From: Acidobacteriaceae bacterium
GTDB lineage: Bacteria > Acidobacteriota > Terriglobia > Terriglobales > Acidobacteriaceae
Reading direction: 5' to 3'
Assembly: GCA_027307295.1 (NCBI GenBank)
Contig: DAHUXF010000023.1
Location: 1-15,570, forward strand
Length of the DNA: 15,570 bases
Numbering within the stretch: position 1 is the first letter of the stretch; every line of letters begins with the position of its first letter. Made by a program: the position numbers and the translations under genes. The notes beneath the pieces were generated by a model. The model was not told the origin of the DNA. It saw only the letters and a program-made list of their open reading frames with translations, and made no database searches. This document shows positions 12,050 through 15,570 of this stretch, one piece after another.

Positions 12050-12452
12050 TAAGGCTTCTATCCTAAGAATGCCTCTTACGGGCGAGTGTCAATCGTAAAT
12101 TGGCGTACGTGCCTTGGCTGGCTTCCTGCTCATTTTGCGAGGGGTGTACCCGCTGGTGCTGCTTCCAACTCCTTGCTTAGTTTGCTTCATTTCCATTCCA
12201 GAATTCCGTAGAGAGGAATTTCCATGAATATGCATTTTGGAATTGATCCTTGACGTGTTTTGCATAACTGTGTTCTTCTTCAATAAGTTCAGTAATCCTA
12301 GAATTGGTACTTGGAATGCACCCACAAATTAAGTCATGTTGGTGTTCAATCCCATTGGCTTTCAAACAAGTGCTGGTTCTGCTTTAGGTTCTGTAGCAAT
12401 ATTCTGTATACATTGACCGTAAGCATTACGGTTCCCTTAGGAGGGAGATGTG
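12050..12452. other. 403-bp intergenic region and likely leader of the receptor gene
   Basis: No convincing gene is present. Bases 12180-12420 are visibly richer in A+T than the flanks and contain scattered GGAATT/AATTCC words, including an inverted pair AATTCC...GGAATT near 12200-12220. No terminator is evident for the upstream gene. The last 50 bp hold the structured leader described separately. Confidence 0.5.
12405..12446 (+). promoter_or_regulatory. Structured leader/operator region before the receptor gene
   Basis: Three symmetric elements lie end to end. TGTATACA (12405-12412) is a perfect palindrome that also contains the only -10-like hexamer, TATACA. ACCGTAA (12416-12422) and TTACGGT (12426-12432) form a perfect 7-bp hairpin with a 3-nt loop. 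TCCCT (12433-12437) and AGGGA (12442-12446) pair across TAGG, so the strong ribosome site AGGAGG (12439-12444) lies partly in a stem. The layout suggests control of transcription or translation; no T-run follows either hairpin. TTTAGG (12383-12388) is a weak -35, 18 bp before TATACA. Confidence 0.4.
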
Positions 12453-15400
12453 ATGTTAAGAAAAGTACCCTTTATCCAGTGGCTGCTGCCGCTGTTACTG
12501 ATGGGTTTTGCAACGGCGACATTTGCCCAAACCACCGCCAGTATCCAAGGAACCGCGACTGATCAAAATGGTGCAGCTATCGTTGGCGCCAAGGTAACGG
12601 TCAAGAATACGGCCCAAGGCATTGAGCGGACCACAGAGACCAACGGCACCGGCGCTTACGAAGTTCCCGCTCTGCCGCCCGGAACCTATGATGTGCAGAT
12701 TCAGATTACTGGTTTTGAGACGCAAGTGGCCAAGGGCGTTTTGCTTGAAGTCAGTAAAAACTCGCTGCAGAATTTTGAATTGAAGGTAGCCACCACCTCT
12801 GAGGTCGTCACTGTGGAAACGACAGCTCCGGTCATTGAATCAACAACAATGACGGTGGGCCAGACCATCAATCAGCGCACAGTACAAGACATCCCGTTGA
12901 ATGGCCGCCATTTTGTTGACTTGGCACTGTTGATCCCCGGAACTGTTACGCCGCCACAGAACGGTTTTCTCACGGCCCCGCTACGTGGGCAAGGTTCCTT
13001 TGCTTTCAATAGCGCCGGTGGCCGCGAAGATGCCGTGAATTTTATGATCAATGGCATCAACCTGAATGACATGGTGCAAAATCAGGTTACGTTCCAGCCG
13101 ACCATTAACACCGTGTCTGAATTTAAGATCGACAACTCGACTTACAGTGCTGAGTATGGCCGGAACTCAGGCTCAATCGTGAATATCAGCACTCGTTCCG
13201 GCACCGACCAGTTTCACGGTGAAATCTATGATTATCTCCGTAACGATCTCTTCGATGCGCGCAATGCATTTAACTTCAGGACGGATAAAACTGGTGCGCC
13301 ACTCATTCAAGCACCCTTCAAGCGTAACCAGTACGGCGGTGATATTGGCGGCCCCATTATCAAAGGGAAAACCTTCTTCTTCCTGAGCTACGAGGGTGTA
13401 AAGCAACGTCAGGGTCTCAGCTTGTCCAGTCCTGTTTTCTCAGCAGCCAATTTAACGGCCATTCAAGCCAGTCCAAATCCGGCAGTCAAAGCGCTGGCTG
13501 CGTTGGTGCCAAATGCGAACACCACCATTAATGGCGTCCCGAGCTTTGTTAGCTCCCCGAGTGCGCCGGTAGATATTGATCAAGGCACGGCGGACATCTA
13601 CCATAACTTCAGTGAAAAGGATAACCTGCACGGTTATTTCGTATACCAGAATGACTTGCGTGGGGAAACCGGAGCGGGAACTACCATCCCTGGATTCGGC
13701 GATACGCGTGCGGGTCACCGCTCGGTACTGACGGTGAATGAAACCCATGTGTTTTCGCCCAATGTTGTGAACGAAGCCCGTTTGGGGGCCAACAGGATTT
13801 TCATTACTTTCACCCCCCAAAACGCAATCACGCCGGGCGCACTTGGACTCGCCGGTACGTTGGGGCCGAATTTGGCTTTCTCGCCCTCCGTCAATGTTTT
13901 CTTTGGGTCGCAGCTTCTAACATTCGGCTCGGAGAGAGGCTTCCCTCAACAGCGCGGCGACACCACCTTTGTTTTCGCGGACACCGTGAGCTACATTCAC
14001 GGTAGCCATTCCTTTAGGTTCGGCACGGAATTCCGCGATTTCCTCAACAATAACGCCAATGGAGATCCAGGACAACTCGTTTTCCTCAACGTCAACAACT
14101 TCATTGCTGGCAATGTTGACTCTGCCGCAAACGTCGTGGGCAATGTCGCTAGCCGGATCAATGAAAATGCCCTGGACTTCTTTGCTCAAGATAGCTGGAA
14201 GCTCAAATCCTACTTAACCGTTGAACTCGGATTGCGCTACGCTTGGAATATGACGCCCAGCGAAGCCAAAAACCGCTTTGTTAACTTTATTCCTGGTGGC
14301 ACAAATGGAAGCTTATTGGTACCAACCTCCCAGCCTTATGCGCAGAACAATAAGAACTTCCAACCACGAGTAGGCTTCGCCTGGGATCTGTTTCACAATG
14401 GCAAAACACTGCTGCGCGCTGGCTATGCTTTACAAGTGGACCAGCCCATCACTGGATTTGTAACTGGCCTCTCTGCTAACCCGAATTTTGCGCTACCCGT
14501 TAGTGTCAACTTTCCAGCCGCGACTCCAGCAGCGCTTGGTAGTTTGAATGCGTTATTCAATGGCACTCCGCCCGCGATTTCGCCCACGGTCCTCGATCCT
14601 AATTTTAAGAATGCGAACACACAATCCTTTAACATGAATGTTCAGCAGCAGATCGATCACAATACGTCGATCATGGTTGGGTATTTCGGAAGCAAGGGTA
14701 CGCACCTGGAGCTTGAAGAAAACATCAATCAGTGGGGCGTGCTTGGGTCCGCTCAGGTTTTCATAGACCCCACGAAGCCTCAATTCGGCAAGGTAAACCC
14801 AACCCGGCCATTCCAGACGCTGTCTCTCAACAGCCCTATATTGCCCGGACAGGTGCTCGGCAATACGCTTACCGACCGCTTGAGTGGCGCCAACTCAAAC
14901 TACAATGCCCTATGGGTCACCGGCACGCGGCGCATGTCTCACGGCTTGCAGTTGAATGCATCTTACACTTGGTCCCATTCCATTGATGATGTCTCGCGCA
15001 ACAACAATGGATTCGTTCAGCAGGACAGCACTAACCTTGCCAGCGGCCGTGGCAGCTCCGATTTTGACGTCCGGCACCGCCTTGTCGTCAACGGCATCTA
15101 TGATCTGCCTTTCAAAGGCAATCGCCTGAAGAGCGGGTGGGAAATAGCTCCCATCGTTAGTGTTCAGACCGGAAATCCTTTCACGGTGAGAATCCAATCC
15201 ACCGGAATCACTGGAGTGGGCAACGTTTATGCCACGGTGACAGGCCCTGTCACAGTGACTGGAAATCCTTTAGGTCAGTGGATCCTTCCCAGTGGGTTTG
15301 CCTCCACAACCGCTACGCTTGGAAATTCAGGACGTAATAGTTTTACAGGTCCCGGGTTTACAAACTTTGATCTAGCGCTGATCAAGAACACCAAGTTGAC

Positions 15401-15570
15401 TGAGAGACTGAACGTACAGTTTGTTGCAAATGCGTTCGATCTCTTTAATCATCCGAACTACGGGCAGCCGGCTAGCACATGGACAACTCCTACATCGACC
15501 AGCTTTGGCACGATTAGTAGCACCCGTTTCCCAACAGGGGACTCAGGCTCTTCCCGGCAGCTGCAGTTTG
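12453..15570 (+). CDS. TonB-dependent-receptor-like outer-membrane protein with carboxypeptidase-regulatory-like domain (3' end just outside window)
   Basis: I read the frame by hand from ATG 12453 to the last base without a stop: 1,039 codons. AGGAGG lies 8 nt before the ATG. A signal peptide ends near residue 25 (TFA, then Gln26). Residues 29-112 form a carboxypeptidase-regulatory-like beta-sandwich (IQGTATDQNGAAIVGAKVTV ... TNGTGAYEVPALPPGTYDV). A plug-like segment follows (about 120-240: INQRTVQDIPLNGRHFVDL, GGREDAVNFMINGINLND, YSAEYGRNSGSIVNISTRSG), then a long Asn/aromatic-rich outer-membrane beta-barrel. This is the large Oar/TonB-dependent-receptor type that is strongly expanded in acidobacteria; ligands are usually unknown, and carbohydrates or peptides are common guesses. 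The visible end, S-S-R-Q-L-Q-F, matches the start of the terminal beta-strand, so only a handful of codons are probably missing. No TonB box could be identified. Confidence 0.9.
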   Translation, partial: MLRKVPFIQWLLPLLLMGFATATFAQTTASIQGTATDQNGAAIVGAKVTVKNTAQGIERTTETNGTGAYEVPALPPGTYDVQIQITGFETQVAKGVLLEVSKNSLQNFELKVATTSEVVTVETTAPVIESTTMTVGQTINQRTVQDIPLNGRHFVDLALLIPGTVTPPQNGFLTAPLRGQGSFAFNSAGGREDAVNFMINGINLNDMVQNQVTFQPTINTVSEFKIDNSTYSAEYGRNSGSIVNISTRSGTDQFHGEIYDYLRNDLFDARNAFNFRTDKTGAPLIQAPFKRNQYGGDIGGPIIKGKTFFFLSYEGVKQRQGLSLSSPVFSAANLTAIQASPNPAVKALAALVPNANTTINGVPSFVSSPSAPVDIDQGTADIYHNFSEKDNLHGYFVYQNDLRGETGAGTTIPGFGDTRAGHRSVLTVNETHVFSPNVVNEARLGANRIFITFTPQNAITPGALGLAGTLGPNLAFSPSVNVFFGSQLLTFGSERGFPQQRGDTTFVFADTVSYIHGSHSFRFGTEFRDFLNNNANGDPGQLVFLNVNNFIAGNVDSAANVVGNVASRINENALDFFAQDSWKLKSYLTVELGLRYAWNMTPSEAKNRFVNFIPGGTNGSLLVPTSQPYAQNNKNFQPRVGFAWDLFHNGKTLLRAGYALQVDQPITGFVTGLSANPNFALPVSVNFPAATPAALGSLNALFNGTPPAISPTVLDPNFKNANTQSFNMNVQQQIDHNTSIMVGYFGSKGTHLELEENINQWGVLGSAQVFIDPTKPQFGKVNPTRPFQTLSLNSPILPGQVLGNTLTDRLSGANSNYNALWVTGTRRMSHGLQLNASYTWSHSIDDVSRNNNGFVQQDSTNLASGRGSSDFDVRHRLVVNGIYDLPFKGNRLKSGWEIAPIVSVQTGNPFTVRIQSTGITGVGNVYATVTGPVTVTGNPLGQWILPSGFASTTATLGNSGRNSFTGPGFTNFDLALIKNTKLTERLNVQFVANAFDLFNHPNYGQPASTWTTPTSTSFGTISSTRFPTGDSGSSRQLQF

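Noticed and set aside
12089..12325. 78-codon minus-strand reading frame in the gap before the receptor gene
   Set aside because: It needs a GTG start without a ribosome site, has no signal peptide or recognisable domain, and has an unremarkable composition. A random open frame is more likely.
12448..12455. ATG at 12448 overlapping the receptor start (ATGTGATG)
   Set aside because: It is followed at once by TGA, and the ATG at 12453 is well spaced from AGGAGG and opens the long frame with a signal peptide. A start-stop regulatory element is conceivable but unsupported.
12453..15570. Possible frameshift in the receptor gene
   Set aside because: Codon-by-codon reading found one uninterrupted frame with family-typical motifs from signal peptide to terminal strand. 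The missing stop codon is simply beyond the window.
1..15570. CRISPR arrays, tRNA or rRNA genes, insertion sequences, prophage or integrase genes
   Set aside because: No regularly spaced repeats, cloverleaf-type sequence, transposase or recombinase motifs were found on either strand.

Overview
The window looks like a chromosomal segment of a Gram-negative, moderately GC-rich soil-type bacterium, most likely an acidobacterium (Acidobacteriota, Terriglobia-like). This is inferred from protein style, not from any rRNA marker. The main support is the ~1,040-residue TonB-dependent-receptor-like protein with an N-terminal carboxypeptidase-regulatory-like domain at the right edge, together with several small secreted low-complexity proteins of acidobacterial type. 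I see no rRNA, tRNA, CRISPR array, transposase, integrase or phage gene.

Layout, left to right. (1) 1-534: the 3' half of an NAD-dependent epimerase/dehydratase gene cut by the window edge. (2) 749-1321: a secreted repeat protein followed by a good intrinsic terminator. (3) 1468-2316, minus strand: an exported dienelactone-hydrolase-family protein. (4) 2346-2450: an intergenic patch resembling dispersed repeats. (5) 2470-4124: a compact arsenic locus, with thioredoxin-type arsC divergent from an arsR-aquaporin pair and a palindrome-rich control region between them. (6) 4237-6132: a divergent pair, a secreted F/G/R-rich protein (minus) and an exported proline-iminopeptidase-like hydrolase (plus). 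(7) 6143-7753, minus: a GMC flavoprotein oxidoreductase. (8) 8011-9024: an RmlB-like sugar-nucleotide dehydratase that meets a convergent CYTH-domain gene (9021-9635, minus), both stopping on one CTAG. (9) 9984-11250: rlpA and pyrF in tandem. (10) 11297-12049: an exported protein with a VirB10/TrbI-like domain. (11) 12453 to the window end: the large TonB-dependent-receptor-like gene, still open at the edge and apparently only a few codons short of complete.

How the genes work together. The clearest functional unit is the arsenic locus. ArsR would sense As(III), ArsC would reduce arsenate, and the aquaporin, translationally coupled to arsR, would be the only visible route for arsenite to leave the cell because no arsB or acr3 is present. 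The other genes are mostly single transcription units for envelope or housekeeping functions.

Two patterns cut across unrelated genes. First, at least four genes lack a Shine-Dalgarno sequence and have a -10-like hexamer only 6-7 nt before the start codon, which predicts leaderless mRNAs. Second, six of the seven predicted exported proteins have Gln directly after the predicted signal-peptidase site, which predicts mature N-termini able to form pyroglutamate. These two patterns, the aquaporin-based arsenic module and the structured leader of the receptor gene are the most interesting points here. I found no clearly new multi-gene defence or mobile system.
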